Origin: Propionibacteriaceae bacterium
GTDB lineage: Bacteria > Actinomycetota > Actinomycetes > Propionibacteriales > Propionibacteriaceae
NCBI GenBank assembly: GCA_027492675.1
Contig: JAPUEI010000050.1
Coordinates: forward strand, 20,658 to 84,657
DNA: 64,000 nucleotides
Direction of reading: 5' to 3'
The notes beneath the pieces are model-generated. The model saw only the letters and a program-made list of their open reading frames with translations, made no database searches and was not told the origin of the DNA. Positions 1 through 7,999 of this stretch are shown in pieces. The position numbers and the translations under genes are program-made. Numbering within the stretch: position 1 is the first letter of the stretch; each line of letters starts with the position of its first letter.

Positions 1-1
1 G

Positions 2-664
2 GTCGGTGCGGTCGTCGTCGTCGACAACACGTTCCTGTCGCCCGCGCTGCAGCGGCCGATCGGGCTCGGCGCCGACATCGTCGTGCACTCCACGACCAAG
101 TTCCTCAACGGCCATTCCGACGTCGTCGGTGGGGCCGTCGTCGGCGCCACGGCCGAGATCGCGACCCAGCTCAAGTGGTGGGCGAACTGCCTCGGCACGC
201 CGGGAGGCGCGTTCGACTCGTACCTCACCCTGCGCGGCCTCCGTACCCTCGGTGTACGGATGCGTGCCCACTGTGACAACGCCCAGGAGCTCGCCGAGAT
301 CCTCGCCCAGCACCCTGCGGTGAAGGCCACGCACTACCCGGGGCTGTCCGACCATCCGGGACACGACCTGGCCAAGCGACAGCAGGACGGCTTCGGCGGC
401 ATGCTCTCGTTCGAGCTGGCTGACCTGTCGGCGGCCAAGCGCTGTCTCAAGGGGCTCACCTGCTTCTCGCTGGCCGAGTCGCTCGGTGGCGTCGAGAGCC
501 TCATCTGCCACCCGGCGAGCATGACCCACGCCGCCATGCCGCCGGACGTGCAGGCGGCCGCCGGCATCACCGAAGGCATGCTCCGGGTCGCCGTCGGCAT
601 CGAGCAGATCGACGACCTGGTCGCCGACCTGCGCGCCGGCCTCGACCGGGCGATGCGGGTCTGA
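2..664 (+). CDS. Cystathionine gamma-synthase/lyase family PLP enzyme, C-terminal part
   Basis: This gene enters from the left edge and 220 residues are visible. It belongs to the Cys/Met metabolism PLP-dependent enzymes, which interconvert homoserine esters, cystathionine, cysteine and homocysteine in the cytoplasm. The fragment opens with VDNTF followed by HSTTKFLNGHSD, in which the lysine (residue 33 of the fragment) is the usual Schiff-base lysine for PLP. The end shows the family pattern GGVESLICHPASMTH followed by a GMLRVAVGIE segment. Transulfuration synthase and lyase cannot be separated without the N-terminus. The stop at 662-664 is followed by a palindromic repeat region rather than a gene. 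Confidence 0.9.
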   Translation, partial: VGAVVVVDNTFLSPALQRPIGLGADIVVHSTTKFLNGHSDVVGGAVVGATAEIATQLKWWANCLGTPGGAFDSYLTLRGLRTLGVRMRAHCDNAQELAEILAQHPAVKATHYPGLSDHPGHDLAKRQQDGFGGMLSFELADLSAAKRCLKGLTCFSLAESLGGVESLICHPASMTHAAMPPDVQAAAGITEGMLRVAVGIEQIDDLVADLRAGLDRAMRV

Positions 665-683
665 GGCGGAAGCCAGAGGCGTT

Positions 684-848
684 CGATCGGAGTTGTGGTC
701 GTTCTGGGGCGACCCGCGACGGGCTCTCGATCTCCGATCGGAGTTGTTGTCGTTCTCGGCGGCTGGATGGTCCTGATTCCGACCACAACTCCGATCCAAC
801 CTCTGTCGTCCCTCTCCCAAGGCGTCATAGCGACCACAACTCCGATCC
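684..848. repeat. Four-copy inverted repeat block, GATCGGAGTTGTNGTCG
   Basis: The intergenic gap holds four copies of a motif of about 18 bp. Two are forward (about 684-705 and 735-756) and two reversed (779-797 and 831-848). Copies within each pair are about 51 bp apart, so the transcript could fold into one long or two nested hairpins. The region between the PLP enzyme and the convergent regulator gene shows no coding signal. It could serve as a bidirectional terminator, but the arrangement looks more like an extragenic palindromic element. Confidence 0.75.
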
Positions 849-876
849 GCCACGGTGCAGGGAACGGATCGGGTGG

Positions 877-1506
877 CTAGCTGCTCTTTCGCACGAGGCA
901 CGCGCCTGGGAGGGCGAACGGCCTCAGCAGCCATGCGTCGTCCGGGGCCAGGGCGTCGACCAGGCCCTGATGGATGCCGCACACCACGTCCGGATGCTGC
1001 CGCGCGGACGCCAGCAACGGGCACGTGCGCAGCTCGATGCCCTCGTCGGTCTCCTCGGGCGTGAACCCCTGGCCCGCCAGCGTCGCGACCAGGCCGACGC
1101 TCCCGGACTCCTTGAGCCGCGTGCCCCAGTTCCGTCCGACGGCGTGCGAGGCGGCCACCGGGTCAGCTGACTCCGCGAGGTGCTCGGCGATGGCCTCGAC
1201 CAGCGCGCTCTGCTCATTGCGGGCGGGGTCCTCGCCGGCCACCTGGCGGCCGGCCACGGTGGCGACGTACGTACGTGGCGGCCTGCCGCGCCCGACGGCC
1301 GGCCGTACGTCCTCGGCGGCGAACCCCGTCTCGACGAGGTGGTCGAGGTGGAGCCGGGTCGTGTTGGGGTGGCCGCCCAGGGCCTCGGTGAGCTCGGCGA
1401 GCGTCGCCGGGCCGGCCGCAGCGAGCGCGCGGAGCACCCTCAGCGCGGGCTTCCGAGGGGTATCGGAACGCGTCGGCTGGGGGCCGAGCGCGGGCGGTCT
1501 GTTCAT
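877..1506 (-). CDS. SufR/ArsR-like winged-helix regulator with C-terminal cysteines
   Basis: The product is a 209-residue cytoplasmic DNA-binding protein. The N-terminal winged helix (about residues 20-85) contains LAELTEALGGHPNTTRLHLD, typical of the HTH family that includes SufR. The C-terminal part carries Cys in RTCPLL, VVCGIH and GACLV. The first pair is spaced C-x13-C, close to the cysteine pattern that holds the Fe-S cluster in SufR-like regulators. A cluster or NO sensor role is therefore plausible but inferred. It is transcribed divergently from the hemerythrin/NnrS/nitrite reductase genes and shares a perfect dyad operator with them. The start at 1506 has a weak GAGG ahead of it; ATG 1518, four codons upstream, is an alternative. 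Confidence 0.8.
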   Translation of the reverse strand: MNRPPALGPQPTRSDTPRKPALRVLRALAAAGPATLAELTEALGGHPNTTRLHLDHLVETGFAAEDVRPAVGRGRPPRTYVATVAGRQVAGEDPARNEQSALVEAIAEHLAESADPVAASHAVGRNWGTRLKESGSVGLVATLAGQGFTPEETDEGIELRTCPLLASARQHPDVVCGIHQGLVDALAPDDAWLLRPFALPGACLVRKSS

Positions 1507-1525
1507 GGGCCTCAGCATAGTGCTA

Positions 1526-1551
1526 TTTTCTACATAAGCACATGTAGAAAA
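1526..1551. promoter_or_regulatory. Operator dyad TTTTCTACAT-N6-ATGTAGAAAA
   Basis: A perfect 10-bp inverted repeat with a 6-bp spacer lies between the divergent regulator and hemerythrin genes. It is very AT-rich in a GC-rich genome and ends at the ribosome binding site of the hemerythrin gene. This fits repression of both directions by the adjacent SufR-like regulator. Confidence 0.8.
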
Positions 1552-1560
1552 GAGGACGAG

Positions 1561-2058
1561 ATGTGCAGCTACTGCGGATGCGACGCGATCGAGGTCATCG
1601 GGCGGTTCATGGCTGAGCACGTCGAGATCATCAACGCCACCGGGAAGCTGCGCTCCGCCGTGCACTCCGGGGACGCGGACTCCCTTGAGTTCGCGCGGTC
1701 AGCCGTCGCAGCGCTGCTCTGGCCGCACACCGTCGCGGAGGAGAAGGGCCTGTTCCGCGTCATGGCGAGGGACGAGACGTATGCCTCGCACATCGCCGCA
1801 CTGTGCGAGGAGCACGAGATGCTCGAGGAACTCCTGGACCAGCTCGCCCCGGGTGACCGCGCCGCGATGTCGCGGTTCGAGAGGGCTCTGCGCGACCACA
1901 TCGACAAGGAGGACAACAGCATCTTCCCGGCTGCCGCCGTGGGGCTCGACGGCGACGACTGGGTGGAGGTGCACGACACCACCCCGCACAGCCATGACGG
2001 CGAGGAGCCGCACACCCACGGCGCGCCCCCGGCGGCTGACCTCGTGCAGGCCTCATGA
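1561..2058 (+). CDS. Hemerythrin-domain protein with N-terminal Cys cluster
   Basis: This 165-residue protein has a four-helix hemerythrin-like domain. Candidate di-iron ligands are in HVEII (about residue 20), HTVAEEKGLF, HEMLEELLDQL and HIDKEDNSIFP. The N-terminus MCSYCGCDA holds three cysteines, and the C-terminal tail is His-rich. Hemerythrin-type proteins bind O2 or NO at a diiron site, and co-location with NnrS-like and nitrite reductase proteins favours an NO-related role (inference). AGAGGA at 1551-1556 is the ribosome binding site and sits directly on the operator arm. The stop overlaps the next start as ATGA, so the genes are translationally coupled. Confidence 0.85.
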   Translation: MCSYCGCDAIEVIGRFMAEHVEIINATGKLRSAVHSGDADSLEFARSAVAALLWPHTVAEEKGLFRVMARDETYASHIAALCEEHEMLEELLDQLAPGDRAAMSRFERALRDHIDKEDNSIFPAAAVGLDGDDWVEVHDTTPHSHDGEEPHTHGAPPAADLVQAS

Positions 2059-3161
2059 CGGCAGGCACCCTCGGCCCCGTCCGTACGACCACACCCACCG
2101 CTCGTCGTCAGGGAGCCCGGGGCCGTTCCCTGCTGCTGGCCCTCGGTGGGGTCGCGCTGCTGTCCGGGCTGGACGCCGCTCTCGTACGCCTCGATGTCTG
2201 GGCCCCCGTCGCCTCGACCCGGCTCGGCGACAACCACGGCCAGATCATGGTGCTCGGCTTCCTCGCCACGCTGATCTCGCTCGAGCGCGCGCAGTCGCTC
2301 GGGCGACTGTGGGCCTACCTGGCTCCCGGCCTGTACGGAGCCGGCGCGCTCGCCCTTCTCACCCCAGCGGCCACCATGGTCGGTCAGCTGCTGCACGTCG
2401 AGGCCGGCGCCGTCTTCGTGGCCGTCTACATCGCGCTCTGGCGCCGCGCCCCACGGCCGCTGGTCGCCGTGCAGGTGCTGTCGGCGATCCTTGCCCTCGG
2501 CGGCTGCATCGTGGCCGCCACCCTCGACGTCCAGCGCGCCCTGCCCTGGCTGGCCGCGTTCGTCGTGGTGATCATCGCCTCGGAGCGCGCCGAGCTGGCC
2601 GCCCTCAGCATGGGACCGGCGGCCGATCGGCAGCTGCTCGGCCTGTCGTCCGGGCTGGCCGTGAGCGTCATGGCCGCGCTGGTGCTGCCAGCTCTCGGTG
2701 AGCGGCTGGTGGGGTTGTCCCTGCTCGCGATCGCCGTCTGGTTGATCGCGCACGACGTCGTACGTCGCCAGCTCCGCCTGGACGGCCAGCGTCGCTACCT
2801 CGCCGTCGCGCTGCTGGCCGGCTACGTCAACCTGGCTCTCGCCGGTGTCGTGCTGGCGATGTACGGGCTGGGCGCCGGCCAGGGCACGTACGACGTGGTG
2901 GTGCACGGCGTCTTCCTCGGTTTCGGGGTGTCCATGGTGATGGCCCACGCGCCGGTGATCCTGCCGGCCGTGCTGGGCCGCCCCCTTCCGTACCGCCCGG
3001 TTCTGTGGGTTCCCCTCGTCCTGCTCCACACCGGCCTGGCGCTGCGGTTCACCGGCGACCTCGCCGGGCAGACGACGCTGTGGCAGGTCGGCGGCGTGGT
3101 CTCCGTGGTCGCGATGCTGGCGTTCGTGGCCACCGCGGTCGTCCTGGCGGTGCGCCGATGA
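2055..3161 (+). CDS. NnrS-like polytopic membrane protein
   Basis: The product is 368 residues with about ten to twelve hydrophobic segments and conserved-looking histidines in GDNHGQIM, LHVEAG, VVVHGVFLGF and VMAHAP. This arrangement is typical of NnrS, a haem/copper-type membrane protein that protects cells from nitric oxide. It overlaps the genes on both sides by 4 bp, so it lies within a tight operon of hemerythrin, NnrS-like and nitrite reductase fusion. Assignment rests on membrane pattern and context rather than on a diagnostic motif. Confidence 0.7.
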   Translation: MTAGTLGPVRTTTPTARRQGARGRSLLLALGGVALLSGLDAALVRLDVWAPVASTRLGDNHGQIMVLGFLATLISLERAQSLGRLWAYLAPGLYGAGALALLTPAATMVGQLLHVEAGAVFVAVYIALWRRAPRPLVAVQVLSAILALGGCIVAATLDVQRALPWLAAFVVVIIASERAELAALSMGPAADRQLLGLSSGLAVSVMAALVLPALGERLVGLSLLAIAVWLIAHDVVRRQLRLDGQRRYLAVALLAGYVNLALAGVVLAMYGLGAGQGTYDVVVHGVFLGFGVSMVMAHAPVILPAVLGRPLPYRPVLWVPLVLLHTGLALRFTGDLAGQTTLWQVGGVVSVVAMLAFVATAVVLAVRR

Positions 3162-5746
3162 GCGGCCCGAGCACGCGGGGCCTGTCCCGGATGCGTGATC
3201 TGCCGCTGGTCGGGTGGCTGGTCGCGGCCGTCGTGGTCGCGCTCACGCACCGGTACGTACCCGACTCCGGCTGGCTGATGCTCCACCTGGTGCTGCTCGG
3301 CGCGCTCTCCCACGCGATCTTCGTGTGGAGCTTCCACTTCGCCCACACCCTGCTGCGCTCACCCGCCACGGACGTCCAGGCGCGGCGGCAGTCCCGACGG
3401 CTCGGGCTGCTGGCGGCCGGTGCGGTGTGCGTGGTCGTCGGGGTGCCGGCCACGTGGTGGTCGCTGGTCCTCGTCGGCGGTACGGCGGTCGCGACCGCCG
3501 TGGCCTGGCACGGCCTCGTACTCCTGCGCATGCTCCGGCGAGCCCTTCCGGCACGGTTCCGGGTGACCGTCCGCTACTACCTGTGGGCCTCGGCCAGCCT
3601 CGTCGTGGGCGCCGGGTTCGGCGTGACGCTGGCGTGGGGCTGGCCCGACCCGTGGCAGGGCCGACTGCTCGCCGCGCACGCGCTGACCAACGTGCTCGGT
3701 TGGGTCGGCCTGACGCTCACCGGGACGTTGCTCACGCTGTGGCCGACCATGCTCCGCACGCGCATGGACGACTCCGCCGCCCGCTGGACCACGCGGTCGC
3801 TGCCCGTGTTCGGCGGCGGGATCGTGGTCGCGGTGACCGGTGCCCTCGTCGGCGTCGGCTGGCTGTCCGCCGTGGGCGTGGTGCTGTACGTGGGCGGGCT
3901 CGGTCTGTGGGGCCGCGCCCTCGTACGTCCCGCTCTCGCCCAACCGCCCCGCGAGTTCGGCGCCGCCTCGGTCGCCGCGGGGCTGGTGTGGTGGCTGGTC
4001 GGACTCGGCTGGGCCGCGTGGCTGCTCGCGACCTCCGGCTGGGCGGCGGTCGACGAGGGGTTCGTCTGGCCCGCGGCGGTCCTCGGTGGAGGCTTCGCCG
4101 TACAGATCCTCATCGGCGCCCTCTCGTACCTCCTGCCGTCAGTGCTCGGCGGCGGCCCCAGCGTCGTACGAGCGGGGCAGCGGTGGTTCAACACGGCGGC
4201 TGGCGTACGGCTGATCGCGACCAACGGCGGCCTCGCGCTCTGGTTGCTGCCGACCCCCAGCTGGGTGAAGGTCATGGGTTCCGGGCTCGCGCTGCTGGCC
4301 GCCGCCTCGTTCCTGCCGTTGATGGCGCTCGGGATCCGGGCGAGCGTCGCGGCACGACGGCGCTCGGCGGACGAGGTCGCTCCCGTCCCGGCCCCGCCCG
4401 TACAGCACGTCTTCAGCGCGGGGCAGGTCGTCGTCGGGCTGACCGCCCTGATGACCGCGGTGATCATCGGCGTCGGCCTCGACCCATCGGTGGCGGTGGC
4501 CTCACGCCCCTCCACCGCGGTCGCGGCGACCGGCCGCGTGGTGCGTGTACAGGTCACGGCCAAGGACATGCGGTTCTCGCCGGCGCAGGTGCACATCGCC
4601 CGCGGCGACCGGCTGGTGGTCGAGCTCACCAACGCCGACACGATGACGCACGACCTCGTGATCGGCACCGCTCGTACGTCCCGCATCGCACCCGGCGCCC
4701 ACGTCGAGCTGGACGCCGGCGTCATCGGGGCGCAGGTCGAGGGGTACTGCTCGGTCGCGGGGCACCGCCAGCAGGGCATGGTCTTCATGGTGGTCGTGGA
4801 CGGCGCCACGACCGCGGCGACCAGCCCGATGTCGTCGATGCCCGGCATGCACCATCCCGCGACGACGCCCGCCGACGTCGTCGATCCCGTGCTCGCCCCG
4901 CTCACCGCGGACACCGTCCACGAGGTCACGCTCACCGTCACTGAGGTGCCGCTCGAAGTGGCGCCGGGGGTGTGGCAGAAGCGCTGGACGTACAACGGGT
5001 CTCCCGTCGGCCCCACCCTCCACGGCCGCGTGGGCGACACGTTCGTCGTCACGCTCGTGAACAACGGCTCGATGGCCCACTCGATCGACTTCCACGCGGG
5101 TGCGCTCGCCCCCGACGGTCCGATGCGCAGCATCCAGCCGGGGGAGCGCCTGACCTACCGCTTCACCGCGACCAGGGCGGGCATCTGGATGTACCACTGC
5201 TCGACCATGCCGATGTCCGCGCACATCGCCGCGGGCATGGCGGGCGCTGTCGTGATCGAGCCGCCGGGACTCCCGGCCGTCGACCGCTCGTACCTTCTGG
5301 TGCAGTCCGAGGTGTACGCGACCAGCCGGGCCACTGACGCCTCCTCGGCCGAAGAGGTCGACGCCGACAAGGCCGGCGCGGCCGGGACGCCCGACTACGT
5401 GGTCTTCAACGGCGTCGCGAATGCGTACGACACCGCCACGCTCACCACCAAGGTCGGCGAGCGGGTCCGGTTCTGGGTGCTCGACGTCGGGCCCAACCGG
5501 GCGACCAGCTTCCACATCGTCGGGGCGCAGTTCGACACCGTGTTCAGCGAGGGCTCGTACCTGCTGAAGAACGGCCAGGGGCCATTGGGGAGCGCGTCCG
5601 GAGGGTCCCAGGCCCTCGGTCTGGCGCCCGCCCAGGGTGGGTTCGTGGAGACCGTGTTCCCCGAGGCCGGGCGCTACGCCTTCGTCACCCACGTCATGGC
5701 CGACGCCGAACGCGGCGCCCATGGCTTCGTCCAGGTGGTGCCGTGA
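3158..5746 (+). CDS. Membrane/cupredoxin/copper nitrite reductase fusion
   Basis: This is an 862-residue three-part protein. Residues 1 to about 440 form a polytopic membrane domain resembling the preceding NnrS-like gene. About residues 465-550 form a cupredoxin with type-1 copper ligands H498, C531, H536 and M541. About residues 590-862 form a two-domain multicopper oxidase. There MAHSIDFHAG gives H641, D644 and H646, and YHCSTMPMSAH with GMAG gives H680, C681, H689 and M694. SFHIVG supplies H786 and FVTHVMADAE supplies H845. These match the type-1 and type-2 copper ligands and the catalytic Asp and His of NirK-type nitrite reductase (nitrite to NO). The fused cupredoxin may pass electrons to the catalytic part from outside the membrane. 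ATG 3158 overlaps the previous stop. Confidence 0.85.
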   Translation: MSGPSTRGLSRMRDLPLVGWLVAAVVVALTHRYVPDSGWLMLHLVLLGALSHAIFVWSFHFAHTLLRSPATDVQARRQSRRLGLLAAGAVCVVVGVPATWWSLVLVGGTAVATAVAWHGLVLLRMLRRALPARFRVTVRYYLWASASLVVGAGFGVTLAWGWPDPWQGRLLAAHALTNVLGWVGLTLTGTLLTLWPTMLRTRMDDSAARWTTRSLPVFGGGIVVAVTGALVGVGWLSAVGVVLYVGGLGLWGRALVRPALAQPPREFGAASVAAGLVWWLVGLGWAAWLLATSGWAAVDEGFVWPAAVLGGGFAVQILIGALSYLLPSVLGGGPSVVRAGQRWFNTAAGVRLIATNGGLALWLLPTPSWVKVMGSGLALLAAASFLPLMALGIRASVAARRRSADEVAPVPAPPVQHVFSAGQVVVGLTALMTAVIIGVGLDPSVAVASRPSTAVAATGRVVRVQVTAKDMRFSPAQVHIARGDRLVVELTNADTMTHDLVIGTARTSRIAPGAHVELDAGVIGAQVEGYCSVAGHRQQGMVFMVVVDGATTAATSPMSSMPGMHHPATTPADVVDPVLAPLTADTVHEVTLTVTEVPLEVAPGVWQKRWTYNGSPVGPTLHGRVGDTFVVTLVNNGSMAHSIDFHAGALAPDGPMRSIQPGERLTYRFTATRAGIWMYHCSTMPMSAHIAAGMAGAVVIEPPGLPAVDRSYLLVQSEVYATSRATDASSAEEVDADKAGAAGTPDYVVFNGVANAYDTATLTTKVGERVRFWVLDVGPNRATSFHIVGAQFDTVFSEGSYLLKNGQGPLGSASGGSQALGLAPAQGGFVETVFPEAGRYAFVTHVMADAERGAHGFVQVVP

Positions 5747-5817
5747 CGGGCCACATCACGGCGGACCAGTCCGGCCGCCGCCACCGCTCCGCCGGAGCAG
5801 AAACGAAAGAGTCACCG

Positions 5818-6114
5818 ATGAACAACTCCGTTCCCCTCGAGACCGTCAGCACCGGAGGGTGCGGGTGTGGGCACCACGACGAGGCGTTGCCCGAGCTCGA
5901 CGTACGGACGATCCCGCACGCCATCCGTCACGGCAGCGTCTTCGGGGCGTTCGACTCGATCGCCCCGGGAGGCGCGTTCGTGCTCGTCGCTCCGCACAAC
6001 CCGTTGCCGCTGCTCTCGCAGCTGGCCGAGCGGGCCCCGATCTCGCTGGAGTACCTCACCGAGGGCCCGGAGGCCTGGCGTCTGAAAATCAGCAAGCTCA
6101 CGGCAGTTTCGTAG
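5818..6114 (+). CDS. DUF2249 domain protein
   Basis: A 98-residue cytoplasmic protein. After a CGCGHH segment it carries the DUF2249 pattern: LDVRTIPHAIRH, then FGAFDSIAPGGAFVLVAPHNPLPLL (given in part), then LEYLTEGPEAWRLKI. DUF2249 proteins are often found beside hemerythrin and denitrification genes; their biochemical role is not settled. It follows the nitrite reductase fusion by 71 bp and probably belongs to the same transcript. A GTG at 5743 would add 25 residues and overlap the previous stop, but the family start matches ATG 5818. Confidence 0.8.
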   Translation: MNNSVPLETVSTGGCGCGHHDEALPELDVRTIPHAIRHGSVFGAFDSIAPGGAFVLVAPHNPLPLLSQLAERAPISLEYLTEGPEAWRLKISKLTAVS

Positions 6115-6129
6115 CCCCGGGCCGTGGGT

Positions 6130-6161
6130 ATGGGGGGCACCAGGACGTTCTTGCCCCCCAT
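6130..6161. terminator. Stem-loop ATGGGGGGCA/TGCCCCCCAT
   Basis: A perfect 10-bp stem with a 12-nt loop lies 16 bp after the DUF2249 stop, between two convergent genes. It probably ends the nitrite operon and, read the other way, the 6245-6742 gene. No T-run follows. Confidence 0.7.
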
Positions 6162-6166
6162 GTGCC

Positions 6167-6230
6167 GACGCCACACCCCGACTACGCCGTCACACGAGAT
6201 CGTGTGACGTCGGGTCAGGGGTGTGGCGTC
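6167..6230. repeat. Nested double palindrome between convergent genes
   Basis: The outer arms GACGCCACACCCC (6167-6179) and GGGGTGTGGCGTC (6218-6230) enclose a perfect inner palindrome, CGTCACACGA-GA-TCGTGTGACG (6188-6209). The whole can fold as one long cruciform or hairpin. It directly follows the simpler stem-loop and may be a second terminator or an extragenic palindromic element. Confidence 0.7.
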
Positions 6231-6244
6231 ACCTGGTTCCGGGG

Positions 6245-6742
6245 TCAGCTCTCGCTGCCGGGTCCAGACCTCCGGGCCTCGTCCACCGCGCTGAGGGCTT
6301 CACGCAGGGAGGCGATCCACTTCTCCTCGTTGGTGCCCACGAGGCGTACGCACCAGGCCAGGGCATCCGACCGCGAGCGGGCGACCCCTGCCGACACGAG
6401 CGTGTCCAGCACCATGCGCTGCGACTGCCGCAGCCTGGTCATCACGGGGATGGCGAGTGAGGTGAAGATGACCCGCACCTCCCCGTACTCGGCGCCCCAC
6501 GCCACCTTCCTTCCGAACTTGGCCTCGGCCTCGTCGGCGATCGTCATCCGCTGCCGCCGCGTCTCCTCGCGCCAGCGCGCGATCCGTCCCTCTGCCGCCG
6601 CGTCACTCCCGGCGCTGCCGTCGTCCGGGTCCGGCACCCGGAGCTTCCCCACGACGAGGATCTCCTCCCGGTCGACCGTGACCTCCGGAGCCTCTGCGAA
6701 CCACTCGGGCAACCGCCCGGCGAACCACTCACTGATGTTCAT
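6245..6742 (-). CDS. Conserved actinobacterial protein of unknown function
   Basis: The product is 165 residues, soluble and rich in Arg and Glu. It opens MNISEWFAGRLPEWF, continues with a short beta-rich part (EVTVDREEILVVGKL), then an Arg/Glu-rich helix, and ends in RSRSDALAWCVRLVGTNEE. The last part resembles a short helix-loop-helix. I recall this as a conserved family in actinobacteria, but I know of no assigned role. The sequence before ATG 6742 is AT-rich (TAATTATGTAAT) with no ribosome binding site, so a leaderless transcript is likely. An in-frame ATG at 6772 would add ten residues. Confidence 0.6.
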   Translation of the reverse strand: MNISEWFAGRLPEWFAEAPEVTVDREEILVVGKLRVPDPDDGSAGSDAAAEGRIARWREETRRQRMTIADEAEAKFGRKVAWGAEYGEVRVIFTSLAIPVMTRLRQSQRMVLDTLVSAGVARSRSDALAWCVRLVGTNEEKWIASLREALSAVDEARRSGPGSES

Positions 6743-6823
6743 GATTACATAATTACTCGGCAAGTGGTGCAACTCAAGGTGTCGGCATTGGTAGGGAGCT
6801 GACGCGAGAGAGGGCCGCCTCCC

Positions 6824-6887
6824 GGGTGCCTGAGGAGCTCGTGCGCCCTTCGAGACGCGTAGCGACTCCGTCGCGGCGCTCTTCGGG
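6824..6887. repeat. Degenerate REP-like element
   Basis: The segment contains GGGTGCCTGAGGAGCTCG followed closely by CCCTTCGAGACGCG. These are the two conserved ends, in altered form, of the 50-bp elements at 27095 and 52973. It lies in the 300-bp gap before the S41 peptidase gene. No gene is visible in the gap; a small dyad AACCCG-N8-CGGGTT lies near 6932. Confidence 0.4.
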
Positions 6888-7045
6888 GTGACTCCGCGGT
6901 GTTAGCGTCTGGAATCCTGGCCAACCCGCTCGAGATCGGGTTCGCCGGAGTCTCTTGAAGGCGTCTCAGGATGGCTCGTTCGATCCCTGGCATGATCAGT
7001 CTCACGGAGTTCGCTAGCCGCCTACGCCGGGATTGCGAGGCGCAC

Positions 7046-7981
7046 ATGACAGTCCAGATCCGCGTGCTGTTCGTCGTCCTCGTGGTGGCGCTCGGCGGTT
7101 GCGTGGAGAAGCCTCTGCCAGCTGGTGCGGTCTTCGCAGATCGCGTTCTCGCGGCCATGGATTCCGGTTTGTACGCGGTGGGTGATGACTGGCGCGCCGC
7201 GAGGGCACAGGCCGTGGCCAGCACTCGCAACAGTGCGACCCCCGAGGAGGCTCTGGCCCCACTCCGGTTGGCGCTGGCACATGCCGGTCGATCGCATTCC
7301 ACTCTCAGCAGGAATGCCGAAGCGGCGCCAACTCCAGCCCAGTCACCGACGATGCCCACTGTCACGCGGGACGGGCGTCTCGCGGTGGTCCGGGTCCCCG
7401 AGCTCTACGGAGGCGACGCCACCACGGCCCAGGAGTACGCGAGATCCCTCATCGCGGGCATCAAGGAAGCGGCCGTAGCGGGTTCGTGCGGATGGATCGT
7501 CGATCTGCGAGGAAACACTGGGGGAGACATGCGCCCCATGCTCGCGGGGCTCACGCCGCTCCTCCCGAACGGCATCGTGGGATCGTCGCAGGCTCGTGAC
7601 GGTTCGAGGATCCCCATCTCCGTGACCGACGGGATGGTCGACATCGCGCAGGAACGTGCCTTCGCGCAGGTGGAGACCGCGAAGTTCCCAGGGCCGGTCG
7701 CGGTCTTGCTCGATGCCTACACCGCGAGCTCAGCGGAGTTCGCGGCCATAGCGTTCATCGGTCTCGAGAACGAGCGCTCGTTCGGCACCCGCTCGATGGG
7801 CTACTCGACCATGAACGTCACGATTCCCATCGACTCCTACACACTGCTTCTCACGGTGGGGATCGATGTCGATCGAACAGGGAAGGCCTACCCTTCCGGC
7901 GTCGCCCCAGACGAGCGGGTGGCAGGGAGCGTGGACACTGCCGCGGCAGCCGCCGCCTGGATTCGCGCAAGGTGCCCCTGA
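7046..7981 (+). CDS. S41 family peptidase lipoprotein
   Basis: A 311-residue exported protein. The N-terminus MTVQIRVLFVVLVVALGGC is a lipoprotein signal with lipobox LGGC, so the mature protein should be anchored outside the membrane. The second half has the tail-specific protease fold: WIVDLRGNTGGDM and YTASSAEFAAIAFIG, where the Ser before Ala-Glu is the expected nucleophile, followed by GTRSMGYST. No PDZ domain is evident. The chosen ATG 7046 gives a textbook lipobox, whereas the earlier in-frame ATG at 6971 would place 25 extra residues before the signal. It appears to be a single-gene unit. Confidence 0.8.
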   Translation: MTVQIRVLFVVLVVALGGCVEKPLPAGAVFADRVLAAMDSGLYAVGDDWRAARAQAVASTRNSATPEEALAPLRLALAHAGRSHSTLSRNAEAAPTPAQSPTMPTVTRDGRLAVVRVPELYGGDATTAQEYARSLIAGIKEAAVAGSCGWIVDLRGNTGGDMRPMLAGLTPLLPNGIVGSSQARDGSRIPISVTDGMVDIAQERAFAQVETAKFPGPVAVLLDAYTASSAEFAAIAFIGLENERSFGTRSMGYSTMNVTIPIDSYTLLLTVGIDVDRTGKAYPSGVAPDERVAGSVDTAAAAAAWIRARCP

Positions 7982-7999
7982 GAGCGCTAACGACACGCG

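Noticed and set aside
6773..7045. A small gene before the S41 lipoprotein
   Set aside because: Open frames in the gap overlap a repeat remnant, have no ribosome binding site and lack GC3 bias.
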